The notes under the pieces were generated by a model, which did not search any database, was not told the DNA's origin, and saw only the letters and a list, made by a program, of their open reading frames with translations. Of a stretch of 64,000 nucleotides of DNA, positions 1 through 9,698 are shown in pieces (the stretch's first letter is position 1; every line of letters begins with the position of its first letter). The position numbers and the translations under genes are program-made. The stretch comes from Aggregatibacter kilianii. Lineage in GTDB: Bacteria; Pseudomonadota; Gammaproteobacteria; Enterobacterales; Pasteurellaceae. The DNA is taken from NCBI RefSeq assembly GCF_003129965.1, contig NZ_NRCJ01000001.1, forward strand, positions 62,001-126,000, read 5' to 3'.

Positions 1-554
1 ATGCCTAAGCCGATTTCTTCATCGGGTGTGAAGGCGACGCGAATATTACAATGAGGCAGATTTTCTGTTTTCAAGCGATAAAGTGCGGTCATAATTTCCG
101 CTATTCCTGCTTTATTATCGGCGCCCAACAGGGTATTGCCGTCGGTAACGATGAGCGTTTTGCCGATAAGTTGGTGCAAAAAGGAATAATATACGGGACT
201 AATAAATTCTTCGCCGATGCCCAAGGCAATGTCGCCGCCACGATAATTTTCAATGACTTCCGGCTGAACGTTTTTGCCGCTGCATTCGGGTGATGTGTCC
301 AAATGTGAGATTAATCCGATGGTCGGCGAATCGGGATCTACGTTGGAGGGTAAAAACGCGGTGAGGACGGCGTGCTTGCTTAATTCAATATTTTGCAATC
401 CCAAGGCGACAAGTTCCTGCTGTAAGTGCTTGGCTAATGCCAATTGCCCTGCGGTGCTGGGTGAAACCTTGGCACCGGGCTTGGATTGGGTATCATAAGT
501 CACATAATTAAAAAAGCGTTCCAGTACGGGTTCTTGAGACAATAAATCCTGCAT
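1..554 (-). CDS. pepT: Peptidase T (tripeptidase), N-terminal part only
   Basis: Cytoplasmic zinc aminotripeptidase of the M20B family, which removes the N-terminal residue from tripeptides. The first 184 codons are visible, starting [15 protein letters not shown] at an ATG preceded by AGGAGAAG; the rest lies beyond the left edge. Family landmarks seen in order are ISHLDTSPE (first metal-binding region), [17 protein letters not shown] (metal-binding Asp) and TPDEEIGLG (catalytic Glu). It is divergent from potA, an arrangement I recall from H. influenzae. Identification is secure; completeness cannot be judged. Confidence 0.93.
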   Translation of the reverse strand, partial: MQDLLSQEPVLERFFNYVTYDTQSKPGAKVSPSTAGQLALAKHLQQELVALGLQNIELSKHAVLTAFLPSNVDPDSPTIGLISHLDTSPECSGKNVQPEVIENYRGGDIALGIGEEFISPVYYSFLHQLIGKTLIVTDGNTLLGADNKAGIAEIMTALYRLKTENLPHCNIRVAFTPDEEIGLG

Positions 555-818
555 TATTCTTCTCCTGTTTCGTGCATTTTGCTTCCCGAAAAAATCCGTT
601 GAAAAATTGGCGTTAGTCTAGCCGTAAAAGAGCAACAGTTCCTTGATATATAACAAATATCCGACTTTTTATGAAAAATCCCGATTAATTGCTTTTCATT
701 ATGCCCCGATCGCTATATCATTAGCGTTCATTTTTACAGTCACCGCCTGCATTTTTGTGGGCATTTGTTTCTAATTTCTACCGAAAAATTCGGTACATTA
801 GGGAGAAAACCAAAGCTA

Positions 819-1937
819 GTGGAAAATCCAGTTCAAAACAAGCCGATTATCGAGCTTCGTTCCATTACTAAATCCTACGGTTCCAATACCATTATTAAAG
901 ATTTTAATTTAACCATTAATAACGGTGAATTTTTGACAATTCTCGGCCCGTCCGGCTGCGGTAAAACAACGGTGTTACGTTTACTTGCCGGCTTGGAAGA
1001 ATTAGATTCGGGCAATATTATTTTGGATGGTGAAGACATTACCCATGTGCCGGCGGAAAAACGCCACGTTAATACCGTATTCCAAAGCTATGCTCTGTTC
1101 CCGCACATGACGATTTTTGAAAATGTGGCATTCGGCTTGCGTATGCAAAAAGTGCCTGAAGCGGAAATCAAACCGCGCGTGCTGGAAGCCTTGCGCATGG
1201 TGCAACTGGAAGAAATGGCGGATCGTAAACCGACCCAACTTTCCGGCGGTCAGCAACAACGTATCGCCATCGCCCGTGCGGTGGTGAATAAACCGAAAGT
1301 GTTATTACTCGACGAATCCCTGTCTGCGCTGGATTACAAACTGCGCAAACAAATGCAATATGAACTGAAAGTGTTGCAACGCCAATTAGGCATTACCTTT
1401 ATTTTTGTGACCCACGACCAAGAAGAAGCCATCACCATGTCCGACCGTATCGTGTTGTTACGTAAGGGTAAAATCGCCCAAGACGGTTCACCGCGCGAAA
1501 TTTATGAAGAACCGGCGAACTTGTTCGTGGCGCGTTTCATCGGTGAAATCAACGTCTTTGACGCCACGGTGATTGAACGTAAGTCGGAAAATGTGGTGTT
1601 GGCGAACGTAGAAGGCCGTATTTGCGATATTTATACGGATATTCCGGTAGAAAAAGATCAACAGCTTCAAGTCTTGCTTCGTCCGGAAGATATTGTGATT
1701 GAAGAACTGGACGAACATGAACATTCAAAAGCCATTATCGGTCACATTATCGACCGCACTTATAAAGGCATGACCTTGGAATCCACGGTGGAGTTCGAGC
1801 ATAACGGCAAACGCGTGTTGGTCAGCGAATTCTTTAACGAAGACGATCCGCACATGGATCACAGCATTGGTCAACGTGTAGGCATTACATGGCACGAAGG
1901 TTGGGAGGTTGTACTCAACGATGAAGATAATCAATAA
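819..1937 (+). CDS. potA: Spermidine/putrescine ABC transporter ATPase PotA
   Basis: ATP-hydrolysing subunit that powers polyamine import at the inner membrane with PotB, PotC and PotD. Walker A is GPSGCGKTT, the signature is LSGGQQQ, Walker B is VLLLDES, and the switch His lies in VTHDQEEA; a C-terminal TOBE-type regulatory region follows (about residues 235-372). I chose the GTG at 819 (372 residues, the length I recall for H. influenzae PotA). An in-frame TTG-type start at 765 would add 18 residues of no recognisable family sequence. The gene overlaps potB by 17 nt, so the two are probably translationally coupled. Confidence 0.93.
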   Translation: MENPVQNKPIIELRSITKSYGSNTIIKDFNLTINNGEFLTILGPSGCGKTTVLRLLAGLEELDSGNIILDGEDITHVPAEKRHVNTVFQSYALFPHMTIFENVAFGLRMQKVPEAEIKPRVLEALRMVQLEEMADRKPTQLSGGQQQRIAIARAVVNKPKVLLLDESLSALDYKLRKQMQYELKVLQRQLGITFIFVTHDQEEAITMSDRIVLLRKGKIAQDGSPREIYEEPANLFVARFIGEINVFDATVIERKSENVVLANVEGRICDIYTDIPVEKDQQLQVLLRPEDIVIEELDEHEHSKAIIGHIIDRTYKGMTLESTVEFEHNGKRVLVSEFFNEDDPHMDHSIGQRVGITWHEGWEVVLNDEDNQ

Positions 1938-2781
1938 TAAATTCCAGAAAATTACTGTTGCGATTATCTTCAGCTGGCTAATCTTCTTCGTGCTGATCCC
2001 AAACTTATTGGTATTAGTCGTAAGTTTTTTAACCCGAGATGGTAGCAACTTTTATGCCTTGCCATTTAACTTTGATAACTACATCAACCTGTTTAATCCG
2101 CTTTATGCGCAGGTGGTGTGGAACTCATTGTATATGTCGGGCATTGCCACCATTATTTGCTTGCTGATCGGCTATCCGTTCGCCTTTATGGTCAGCAAAA
2201 TTCACCCGAAATATCGACCGCTCTTATTGTTCCTGGTGGTCCTTCCGTTCTGGACAAACTCCCTGATTCGTATTTACGGGATGAAAGTATTCCTCGGCGT
2301 GAAAGGTGTGTTAAATACCATGTTGTTGGAAATGGGCATTTTGAGTGAACCGATTCGGATTCTGAATACCGAAGTGGCGGTGATTATCGGTTTGGTGTAT
2401 TTGCTTCTGCCGTTCATGATTCTGCCGCTCTACTCCGCTATTGAAAAACTTGACGGACGTTTATTGGAAGCAGCAAAAGACTTAGGCGCAAACGCGTTCC
2501 AACGCTTCTTCCGCGTGATTCTGCCGTTAACCATGCCGGGCATTGTCGCCGGTTGCTTGTTAGTGTTATTGCCGGCAATGGGTATGTTCTATGTAGCGGA
2601 CTTACTCGGCGGCGCGAAAGTGTTGCTTGTGGGTAACGTAATTAAGAGCGAGTTCTTAATTTCCCGCAACTGGCCGTTCGGTTCGGCAATCAGTATTGGT
2701 TTGACCATTTTGATGGCATTACTCATTTTCGTGTATTACCGCGCGAATAAATTATTGAACAAGAAAGTGGAGTTGGAATAA
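1921..2781 (+). CDS. potB: Spermidine/putrescine ABC transporter permease PotB
   Basis: Inner-membrane permease of 286 residues with about six transmembrane helices. The binding-protein-dependent permease EAA loop is clear ([15 protein letters not shown]) and is where the protein docks on PotA. The ending LLNKKVELE matches the enterobacterial PotB C-terminus. The ATG at 1921 was preferred over an in-frame TTG at 1909. A GGGAGG at 1903-1908 lies inside potA. It overlaps potA upstream and shares a TAATG junction with potC downstream, so the genes form one operon. Confidence 0.93.
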   Translation: MKIINNKFQKITVAIIFSWLIFFVLIPNLLVLVVSFLTRDGSNFYALPFNFDNYINLFNPLYAQVVWNSLYMSGIATIICLLIGYPFAFMVSKIHPKYRPLLLFLVVLPFWTNSLIRIYGMKVFLGVKGVLNTMLLEMGILSEPIRILNTEVAVIIGLVYLLLPFMILPLYSAIEKLDGRLLEAAKDLGANAFQRFFRVILPLTMPGIVAGCLLVLLPAMGMFYVADLLGGAKVLLVGNVIKSEFLISRNWPFGSAISIGLTILMALLIFVYYRANKLLNKKVELE

Positions 2782-3554
2782 TGAGCCGTTTACTACGCAA
2801 TATCTTTATGTTTGTGGTATACGCTTATTTGTATATCCCGATTATTATTTTAGTCACAAACTCCTTCAACGCCGACCGTTACGGTTTAAGTTGGAAGGGT
2901 TTCAGCTGGAACTGGTACGAACGTTTATTTAACAACGACACCTTAATTCAGGCGGCAATCCACTCCGTTACCATCGCGTTTTTTGCGGCAACCTTAGCAA
3001 CCATTATCGGTGGTTTAACCGCCATTGCCTTATATCGCTATCGTTTCCGCGGTAAACAAGCGGTGAGCGGCATGTTGTTTATCGTGATGATGTCGCCGGA
3101 TATCGTCATGGCGGTATCTTTACTCGCGTTGTTTATGGTTGTGGGTATTTCTTTAGGTTTCTGGTCGCTCTTGTTGGCGCACGTTACCTTCTGTTTGCCT
3201 TATGTGACGGTCACTATTTTCTCCCGCTTAAACGGCTTCGATGCCAGAATGTTGGAAGCGGCGAAAGATTTAGGCGCCAGTGAAATCACCATTTTACGCA
3301 AAATCATCCTGCCGCTTGCCTTACCTGCGGTCGTGTCCGGCTGGTTGTTAAGCTTCACCATTTCACTGGATGACGTTGTGGTGTCCTCTTTCGTCAGCGG
3401 CGTCAGCTATGAAATCCTACCGTTGCGTATCTTCTCCTTGGTGAAAACCGGGGTCACGCCGGAAGTAAATGCCCTTGCGACCATCATGATTGTGCTTTCA
3501 TTATTATTGGTTGTCGCCAGCCAATTTATCGGCAAAAAACACAAGGACATCTAG
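2781..3554 (+). CDS. potC: Spermidine/putrescine ABC transporter permease PotC
   Basis: Second permease of the polyamine importer, 257 residues, about six transmembrane helices. The EAA loop [17 protein letters not shown] is present. The start codon overlaps the potB stop by one base. The C-terminus (IGKKHKDI) is charged and cytoplasmic as expected. A strong hairpin terminator lies 42 nt downstream, so potABC can be transcribed without potD, while potD has its own leader. Confidence 0.93.
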   Translation: MSRLLRNIFMFVVYAYLYIPIIILVTNSFNADRYGLSWKGFSWNWYERLFNNDTLIQAAIHSVTIAFFAATLATIIGGLTAIALYRYRFRGKQAVSGMLFIVMMSPDIVMAVSLLALFMVVGISLGFWSLLLAHVTFCLPYVTVTIFSRLNGFDARMLEAAKDLGASEITILRKIILPLALPAVVSGWLLSFTISLDDVVVSSFVSGVSYEILPLRIFSLVKTGVTPEVNALATIMIVLSLLLVVASQFIGKKHKDI

Positions 3555-3595
3555 CCATAATAATGCTTCACAAATAATTTAATAGCACATACAAT

Positions 3596-3627
3596 ACGCC
3601 TTGACGCACAATCAAGGCGTTTTTTTA
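3596..3627 (+). terminator. Intrinsic terminator after potC
   Basis: Perfect 9-bp stem (ACGCCTTGA / TCAAGGCGT) followed by seven T residues. It separates potABC from potD. Confidence 0.85.
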
Positions 3628-3684
3628 TACCTGCATTTCATGCAGGTGGTTTTTTTACCCCTCTTTTACGGAGAATAAACAAAA

Positions 3685-4767
3685 ATGAAAAAATTTGCAG
3701 GTCTGCTTACTGCCGGCTTAGTTGCAGCAACATTAACCGCTTGTAACGACAAAGAAAACAAGTCTGAAACGGCTAACGCTCCGGCGGCTGCTAATGATAC
3801 TGTGTATTTATATACTTGGACGGAATACGTTCCTGACGGTCTTTTAGACGAGTTCACCAAAGAAACCGGCATCAAAGTGATCGTGTCCAGTCTGGAATCC
3901 AACGAAACCATGTATGCAAAAATCAAAACCCAAGGCGCCGCCGGCGGTTATGATGTTATTGCCCCTTCTAACTACTTCGTGTCCAAAATGGCGCGCGAAG
4001 GGATGTTAAAAGAACTTGACCACAGTAAATTACCTGTCATTAAAGAATTAGACCCTGATTGGCTCGACAAACCTTACGACAAAGGCAACAAATATTCCCT
4101 TCCGCAATTGCTAGGCGCACCGGGCATTGCCTTTAACACTAACACTTACAAAGGCGCCGATTTCACCTCTTGGGGCGATTTATGGAAACCTGAATTTGCC
4201 AATAAAGTGCAATTATTAGATGATGCCCGCGAAGTATTTAACATTGCGCTGTTGAAAATCGGTCAAGATCCGAATACACAAGACCCGGCGATTATCAAAC
4301 AGGCTTACGAAGAATTATTGAAATTACGTCCGAACGTGCTTTCTTTTAATTCCGACAACCCGGCAAACTCCTTCATTTCCGGTGAAGTGGAAGTCGGTCA
4401 ATTATGGAACGGTTCCGTACGTATCGCGAAAAAAGAACAAGCGCCTTTAGACATGGTGTTCCCGAAAGAAGGTCCGGTGCTTTGGGTGGATACCCTTGCC
4501 ATTCCGGTTACCTCTAAAAACCCGGACGGCGCGCACAAACTGATTAACTATATGTTAGGTGCGAAAGCGGCTGAAAAATTAACCCTTGCTATCGGTTATC
4601 CGACCGCTAACCTTGAAGCGAAAAAAGCCCTACCGAAAGAAATCACCGAAGATCCGGCGATTTACCCATCTGCCGAAGTGCTACAAAAAAGCCACTGGCA
4701 AGATGATGTGGGCGATGCCATTCAATACTACGAACAATATTATCAAGAGCTGAAAGCGGCGAAATAA
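3685..4767 (+). CDS. potD: Spermidine/putrescine-binding protein PotD
   Basis: Extracytoplasmic polyamine receptor for PotABC, 360 residues. The N-terminus is a lipoprotein signal (MKKFAGLLTAGLVAATLTAC, lipobox LTAC), unlike the free periplasmic E. coli PotD, so the protein is probably anchored by lipid. The start of the mature domain (YLYTWTEYVPDGLL) and acidic and aromatic pocket residues (W and D in VLWVDTLAIPV) fit the family. A GGAG ribosome binding site precedes the ATG. The gene lies 130 nt after potC behind a terminator, so stoichiometric control is possible. H. influenzae has, as I recall, two potD paralogues; only one is seen here. Confidence 0.92.
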   Translation: MKKFAGLLTAGLVAATLTACNDKENKSETANAPAAANDTVYLYTWTEYVPDGLLDEFTKETGIKVIVSSLESNETMYAKIKTQGAAGGYDVIAPSNYFVSKMAREGMLKELDHSKLPVIKELDPDWLDKPYDKGNKYSLPQLLGAPGIAFNTNTYKGADFTSWGDLWKPEFANKVQLLDDAREVFNIALLKIGQDPNTQDPAIIKQAYEELLKLRPNVLSFNSDNPANSFISGEVEVGQLWNGSVRIAKKEQAPLDMVFPKEGPVLWVDTLAIPVTSKNPDGAHKLINYMLGAKAAEKLTLAIGYPTANLEAKKALPKEITEDPAIYPSAEVLQKSHWQDDVGDAIQYYEQYYQELKAAK

Positions 4768-4792
4768 TTTGTTCTAACAGAAAAATGAAAAC

Positions 4793-4840
4793 AAAAGTGC
4801 GGTTGAAAATTCACATAAAATTTCGACCGCACTTTTTTTT
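4793..4840 (+). terminator. Terminator made of an inverted pair of DNA uptake signals
   Basis: AAAAGTGCGGTTGAAAATT at 4793-4811 pairs with an inverted uptake signal (TTTCGACCGCACTTTT) at 4820-4836, followed by a T run. The arrangement ends potD, and is the common Pasteurellaceae use of uptake sequences as terminators. Confidence 0.85.
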
Positions 4841-4888
4841 CATCCGATGTTAAGATAAGGAAAAGAATAAACGAAAAAAGGAGATGTT

Positions 4889-5785
4889 ATGACAACGCCG
4901 ATTTCAGACAAAATTCAACAGGCTTTATCCCGAATTGATGACACCGCTTTGGCACAAGATATTTGGCATATTCTGCCGGAACAAAAATTCGTGGGATTTC
5001 TACCGCACTTTGCCGTGCAACACCTATGCAATAAACATCATATCGACACCAAAAAACTCGCCCTTCAACTTCTTCCAATTGCCGCTTGCTATGCCACCAC
5101 GCCGATTTCACATTTTAACGTCGGCGCAATCGTTACCGGCATCGGCGGAGATTTTTATTTCGGCGCCAATCAGGAATTTTGCCAAACAGATATTCAACAA
5201 ACTATTCACGCCGAACAAAGCGCTATCAGTCACGCTTGGATGCGCGGTGAAAAGAAAATTACCGATGTCACCGTAAACTATACGCCGTGCGGGCATTGCC
5301 GCCAATTTATGAACGAATTGAACAGCGCGGAAACGTTACAAATCCATTTACCGCACAGTCAAAATAACCCGTTACAACAATATTTGCCCGATTCCTTCGG
5401 CCCCAAAGATCTCAACATTCAGCTGCATTTACTGGATCTGCATGATAACCATCTCTCCCTAAACAACGACGATCCTGTGATTTTACAGGCCTTAAAAATG
5501 GCAAACCAGGCTCACGCGCCTTATTCAAACACCTTCCACGGCATTGTCATTCAAACCCGAAATCAGCAAATTTATCGCGGCAGTTATGCAGAAAATGCCG
5601 CGTTTAATCCAAGCCTGCCAGCTATGCAGGTTGCCTTGAATCATCTGATTTTAAGCGGGGAAAACGTGGAAAATATCACGCGTGTGGTGATGGTGGAAAA
5701 ATCCGCTACCTTAAATTACAAAGGCATGGCGGAAGCGTTACTCGGCACATTAAGTGACGTGAAATTGGAATATTTTGTCGTATAA
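4889..5785 (+). CDS. cdd: Cytidine deaminase
   Basis: Zinc hydrolase that converts cytidine and deoxycytidine to uridine forms in pyrimidine salvage. It is the two-domain E. coli type (298 residues against about 294). The N-terminal domain holds the active site: catalytic Glu in [11 protein letters not shown] and zinc Cys residues in [11 protein letters not shown]. The C-terminal domain is the degenerate repeat lacking zinc ligands. The ATG follows AAAAGGAGATGTT, a good ribosome binding site. The gene stands alone between two terminators. Confidence 0.95.
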   Translation: MTTPISDKIQQALSRIDDTALAQDIWHILPEQKFVGFLPHFAVQHLCNKHHIDTKKLALQLLPIAACYATTPISHFNVGAIVTGIGGDFYFGANQEFCQTDIQQTIHAEQSAISHAWMRGEKKITDVTVNYTPCGHCRQFMNELNSAETLQIHLPHSQNNPLQQYLPDSFGPKDLNIQLHLLDLHDNHLSLNNDDPVILQALKMANQAHAPYSNTFHGIVIQTRNQQIYRGSYAENAAFNPSLPAMQVALNHLILSGENVENITRVVMVEKSATLNYKGMAEALLGTLSDVKLEYFVV

Positions 5786-5822
5786 AGTGCGGTGGATTTT
5801 AAAGATGTTTTTAAGATATCAA

Positions 5823-5855
5823 AAAATAGGGGGCTAGCTTGCCCCCTATTTTGTT
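5823..5855. terminator. Bidirectional terminator between cdd and serS
   Basis: Perfect 12-bp stem AAAATAGGGGGC / GCCCCCTATTTT with a 6-nt loop. A-rich and T-rich flanks suit termination of both convergent genes. Confidence 0.88.
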
Positions 5856-5867
5856 TGCTGAACTGAC

Positions 5868-7190
<1,323 letters not shown>

Positions 7191-7384
7191 CTACCTTTAT
7201 TCTATTGCTAATACTATGTTGAAAATTGTGTTTATTCTATATCGTATTCACCAAATAGACTAGCAAAAACATGGACTAAAGTGCGGTCGGTTTTATAAAT
7301 GTTTTTCTCCTTAAGAAAAAAATTGCTAAAAAAGGCTTAAGCGATTCAGTTTCCGTAGGCACTGAATTCTTAGCTGACGGAATT

Positions 7385-7398
7385 TTGATTTAAAGCAA
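7385..7398 (+). promoter_or_regulatory. FNR-type binding site upstream of dcuB
   Basis: TTGAT-TTAA-AGCAA matches the FNR consensus TTGAT-N4-ATCAA at 9 of 10 conserved bases. It lies about 94-107 nt before the dcuB ATG. DcuB genes are classic FNR targets, so the context supports the site. The transcription start was not determined. Confidence 0.7.
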
Positions 7399-7413
7399 CA
7401 ATCCGCATAATTC

Positions 7414-7429
7414 TACTACTTAAGAAGTA
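7414..7429 (+). promoter_or_regulatory. NarP-type 7-2-7 site upstream of dcuB
   Basis: TACTACT-TA-AGAAGTA is an inverted heptamer pair. The right half fits the consensus AKRRGTA fully and the left half fits TACYYMT at 6 of 7. It begins 16 nt downstream of the FNR-type site, roughly where the -10 region or transcription start would lie. This position would suit repression by nitrate-activated NarP, but that is inference. Confidence 0.55.
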
Positions 7430-7491
7430 GCCTTAATGTTAGACTAGCAACGATTTTTCAATCACTAAATGAAATTATTTCTGGAGTACCT

Positions 7492-9159
7492 ATGGAGTTT
7501 TTATCTAATCTCAGCGAAGGCACGCAATTTGCTATTCAGCTTGCCATCGTCTTAATCTGTTTATTCTACGGCGCTAAAAAAGGCGGTATCGCACTGGGTT
7601 TACTGGGCGGTGTAGGTCTGATTGTGTTGGTTTTCGGCTTTGGTATTGAACCGGGCAAACCGGCAATCGACGTGATGCTGACTATCCTCGCTGTGGTAGT
7701 GACATCCGCAACCTTACAAGCCAGCGGCGGTCTGGATGTGATGTTGCAAATCGCAGAAAAATTACTGCGTAAAAACCCGAAATATGTGAGTATCCTCGCG
7801 CCTTTCGTTACCTGCACGCTGACCATTCTTTGCGGTACCGGCCATGTGGTTTATACCATGTTGCCGATCATTTACGACATCGCAATTAAAAATAACATCC
7901 GTCCGGAACGCCCGATGGCGGCAAGTTCCATAGCTTCCCAAATGGGGATCATTGCTTCGCCGGTATCCGTTGCGGTAGTTACATTAACCGCGTTCTTAGT
8001 CAATGCGCAAAATCACTTGGCAGGCTTCGACGGTTACTTGGATTTATTAAAAATCACTGTGCCGTCCACCCTTTGCGGCGTGTTAGCCATCGGTATTTTC
8101 AGTTGGTTCCGTGGCAAAGATTTGGATAAAGACGAAGAATTCCAAGCGAAATTAAAAGATCCGGAATTCAAAAAATATGTTTACGGCGACACCGCCTCTC
8201 TCCTTGACAAGAAATTACCGCAATCCAGCTGGAATGCTATGTGGATTTTCTTCGGTGCCATTTTAGTGGTTGCCGTATTAGGTTATTTCAAAGACTTGCG
8301 CCCATCCTTTGAGAAAAGCGCTCCGGCACAAATGGTTGAAGTGGTTTCCGATAATAAAGCGGTACAAAGTTTCAACGTGAAAGACGGTAAAATTGTTGCT
8401 CTCGCCAAAGACGGCAAAGTGGCGCTTGACGTAAAAGACAGCAAAGCCAAAGCGCAAACCGCTTACGACAACGTTGAAATTTACGACAACAAAGGCGTCT
8501 TAACCCAAACCCTGTCTGCGCAAGATAACAACGTGGTTATCACCGCCGGCGATAAAACCGACACCGTTGCCAACGCCTCTATCGTGTTAAAAGACAGTGC
8601 GAAGAAGAAAACCACATTGGGCATGGTTCATGTTATCCAAATCTTCATGTTGTTAGCCGGTGCATTAATCATCATCTTCACCAAAACCGATGCCGGTAAA
8701 ATCAGTAAAAATGAGATTTTCCGCTCCGGTATGATCGCGTTAGTTGCCGTATTCGGGATTTCCTGGATGGCGGAAACCATGTTTACCGTCCACACCCCGA
8801 TGATGAAAGCGGCCTTAGGCGACGTGGTAAAAGCCCACCCTTGGACTTACGCAGTGATGTTGTTATTAATCTCCAAATTCGTAAACTCTCAAGCCGCCGC
8901 ATTGGTTGCCTTCGTACCGCTTGCCTTAGGTATCGGCGTTGATCCGGCAATTATCCTTGCCTTCGCCGCCGCTTGTTACGGTTACTACATTTTACCGACC
9001 TACCCAAGCGACTTGGCCGCCATCCAATTCGACCGCTCCGGCACTACCCATATCGGTAAATTCGTCATCAACCACAGCTTCATTTTACCGGGCTTAATCG
9101 GCGTAATTACCTCCTGTATTTTCGGTTATATCTTTACGGGGATGTTTGGGTATTTGTAA
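7492..9159 (+). CDS. dcuB: Anaerobic C4-dicarboxylate transporter DcuB with an extra inserted domain
   Basis: Inner-membrane carrier that exchanges fumarate, malate or aspartate for succinate during fumarate respiration. Long blocks are nearly identical to E. coli DcuB as I remember it ([46 protein letters not shown]). The protein is 555 residues, whereas the usual length is about 440-446. The excess is a hydrophilic, Lys/Asp/Val-rich stretch of about 103 residues (about 274-376) between the helix ending DLRPSF and the helix beginning GMVHVIQIF. The reading frame is intact on both sides, so this is a real insertion, not a frameshift. RBS is CTGGAG. FNR- and NarP-like sites lie upstream and a terminator follows. 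Confidence 0.93.
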   Translation: MEFLSNLSEGTQFAIQLAIVLICLFYGAKKGGIALGLLGGVGLIVLVFGFGIEPGKPAIDVMLTILAVVVTSATLQASGGLDVMLQIAEKLLRKNPKYVSILAPFVTCTLTILCGTGHVVYTMLPIIYDIAIKNNIRPERPMAASSIASQMGIIASPVSVAVVTLTAFLVNAQNHLAGFDGYLDLLKITVPSTLCGVLAIGIFSWFRGKDLDKDEEFQAKLKDPEFKKYVYGDTASLLDKKLPQSSWNAMWIFFGAILVVAVLGYFKDLRPSFEKSAPAQMVEVVSDNKAVQSFNVKDGKIVALAKDGKVALDVKDSKAKAQTAYDNVEIYDNKGVLTQTLSAQDNNVVITAGDKTDTVANASIVLKDSAKKKTTLGMVHVIQIFMLLAGALIIIFTKTDAGKISKNEIFRSGMIALVAVFGISWMAETMFTVHTPMMKAALGDVVKAHPWTYAVMLLLISKFVNSQAAALVAFVPLALGIGVDPAIILAFAAACYGYYILPTYPSDLAAIQFDRSGTTHIGKFVINHSFILPGLIGVITSCIFGYIFTGMFGYL

Positions 9160-9188
9160 TTTAGATTGGATTTAATTTGATTGAATGG

Positions 9189-9220
9189 AAAGGCTATTTC
9201 GTTGGGAATAGCCTTTTTGT
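9189..9220 (+). terminator. Terminator after dcuB
   Basis: Perfect 10-bp stem AAAGGCTATT / AATAGCCTTT followed by further T residues, starting 30 nt after the dcuB stop. Confidence 0.85.
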
Positions 9221-9282
9221 TAACGATAATTATCTAAATAAAAACAGTATAGTTTGCATTTTAAAAATGATAAATAAGCCCC

Positions 9283-9455
9283 CTACAATACCGGAATCTC
9301 GGCAAGTTCCCCTCCGTCCTTCAAAAATCATACATAAATTGCACGGATTCTTTCACCGAGTCTATCATTGGTAAGCCAAAAGAAATGAGCTCCGGTTGGA
9401 TGCCATAGAAAAAGACTTTGGTTGTCGCGGTATGTACTTATAATGACGGATATAT
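9283..9455 (-). pseudogene. Degenerate hycH-hycI fusion remnant
   Basis: Reading on the minus strand, 9455-9405 matches the hycH leader and first eight codons at about 12,895-12,945. 9404-9283 matches the last ~40 codons of hycI (12,060-12,182). About 710 bp lying between these two points in the intact genes is absent. The hycH start ATG is GCG here; the HycH start (TTKVFFY) runs in frame into the HycI part (GIQPELISFG). One T is missing later, giving an early TGA. Many differences from the intact hycI are synonymous, so the source was probably a diverged second copy rather than a recent duplication. Confidence 0.85.
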
Positions 9456-9642
9456 TAGGTAAGAGGAGCTTTAATCATGAAATTTCCTTGTTAGGTAGAA
9501 AAGTGCGGTGGTTTTTTCTTGCGTTTTTTACAGCACTAACGTGGTGGGATGAAATATAGCCTGAGTAACAGCATTCTACAATCTGAAATTAGATTCCCGA
9601 AATATCATGGTCCATGAATGATTACATAGATAAAAATATCAG
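9456..9642. other. Intergenic stretch without a recognisable gene
   Basis: An uptake signal with its T-rich extension lies at 9501-9520. A GAGGAG followed by a 5-codon ORF lies just before it. Nothing else is recognisable; it may be decayed sequence continuing from the neighbouring remnant. Confidence 0.5.
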
Positions 9643-9682
9643 AAAAACGACCGCACGTTATAGGCTCAAAGCGCGGTCGTTT
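9643..9682 (-). terminator. Terminator after fdhF
   Basis: Stem AAACGACCGC / GCGGTCGTTT with an 18-nt loop, T run on the minus strand, 16 nt beyond the fdhF stop. It probably ends the whole hyf-fdhF transcript. Confidence 0.8.
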
Positions 9683-9698
9683 CTTTACTTAAAAAGCG

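Noticed and set aside
7411-7430. Interpreting the CTACTACTTAAGAAGTAG palindrome as a terminator
   Set aside because: There is no T run and it sits within the dcuB promoter; a NarP-type site is the better explanation.
8311-8619. That the extra DcuB segment is a frameshifted or misread region
   Set aside because: The frame stays open and both flanks remain in the same frame with full similarity to DcuB.
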